The notes under the pieces: generated by a model
What the model was told of the DNA's origin: nothing
What the model saw: the letters and a program-made list of their open reading frames with translations, nothing else
The model's database searches: none
Program-made: the position numbers and the translations under genes
Assembly (NCBI GenBank): GCA_964619065.1
Contig: CAZUCC010000006.1
Span: forward strand, 44,829 to 108,828
Direction: 5' to 3'
From: JANXUC01 sp964619065
GTDB lineage: Bacteria > Acidobacteriota > Terriglobia > Terriglobales > Acidobacteriaceae
DNA: 64,000 bases
In this document: positions 62,251 to 64,000 of the stretch, piece after piece
Position numbering within the stretch: position 1 is the first letter of the stretch
How the letters are laid out: the number at the start of each line of letters is the position of its first letter

Positions 62251-64000
<1,750 letters not shown>

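Overview
The window reads as a chromosomal segment of a Gram-negative soil bacterium of the phylum Acidobacteriota, most likely class Terriglobia. This rests on gene content, not on a database search. The indicators are a large carboxypeptidase-regulatory-like/TonB-dependent receptor, tandem CRTAC1 (FG-GAP plus ASPIC/UnbV) proteins, a TolB-like/TPR Ser/Thr kinase, a DUF5818-type secreted protein, a CHASE2 cyclase, a YncE/phosphoesterase fusion and REP-like palindromes of a kind I associate with this phylum. A run of ten Ns near the right end shows a draft or metagenome assembly. I see no insertion sequence, prophage, CRISPR array or rRNA; one tRNA (Lys, TTT) is present.

Layout. 1-1.0 kb: end of a NarL-type sensor kinase and its response regulator. 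1.3-9.9 kb: TonB-dependent receptor, TPR protein and two CRTAC1 proteins, meeting a convergent TPR protein. 11.1-12.6 kb: aldehyde dehydrogenase. 12.7-17.0 kb (minus): trehalose operon made of a membrane sensor/HAMP-like/OtsA fusion, a DUF5752-like protein and a TreT-like glycosyltransferase. 17.1-18.0 kb: two small minus-strand genes. 18.5-23.6 kb: OmpR-type regulator, histidine kinase, coiled-coil outer-membrane barrel and cupredoxin. 23.8-29.1 kb: Ser/Thr kinase, a PEP-CTERM-like secreted protein and an FHA-GAF-PP2C phosphatase, then tRNA-Lys and an orphan CheR. 30.5-36.9 kb: histidine operon hisI-G-D-C-B-H-F-A preceded by an attenuator. 37-40.3 kb: secreted beta-propeller/phosphoesterase. 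40.9-45.1 kb: PilZ protein, ferrochelatase, glycogen-debranching enzyme. 45.8-55.0 kb (minus): PIG-L deacetylase/APC permease/MFS transporter, and CHASE2 cyclase/secreted protein/M48 protease. 55.1-60.4 kb (minus): esterase, ATP-grasp ligase, GCS2 amidoligase, M29 aminopeptidase and a second ATP-grasp-like protein. 60.6-62.0 kb: an unknown membrane protein. 62.3 kb to the end: a radical SAM protein resembling the archaeal tetraether-lipid-synthase family.

Two regions stand out. The first is the histidine attenuator: a 26-codon leader with seven His codons among its first 15, apparently translated from a leaderless mRNA, followed by mutually exclusive 1:2, 2:3 and 3:4 pairings and a terminator just before hisI. 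The second is the five-gene amidoligase cluster, which has the composition of a pathway building and trimming a small peptide-like metabolite of unknown structure. The sensor-OtsA fusion and the Tes-like radical SAM protein are the next most interesting.
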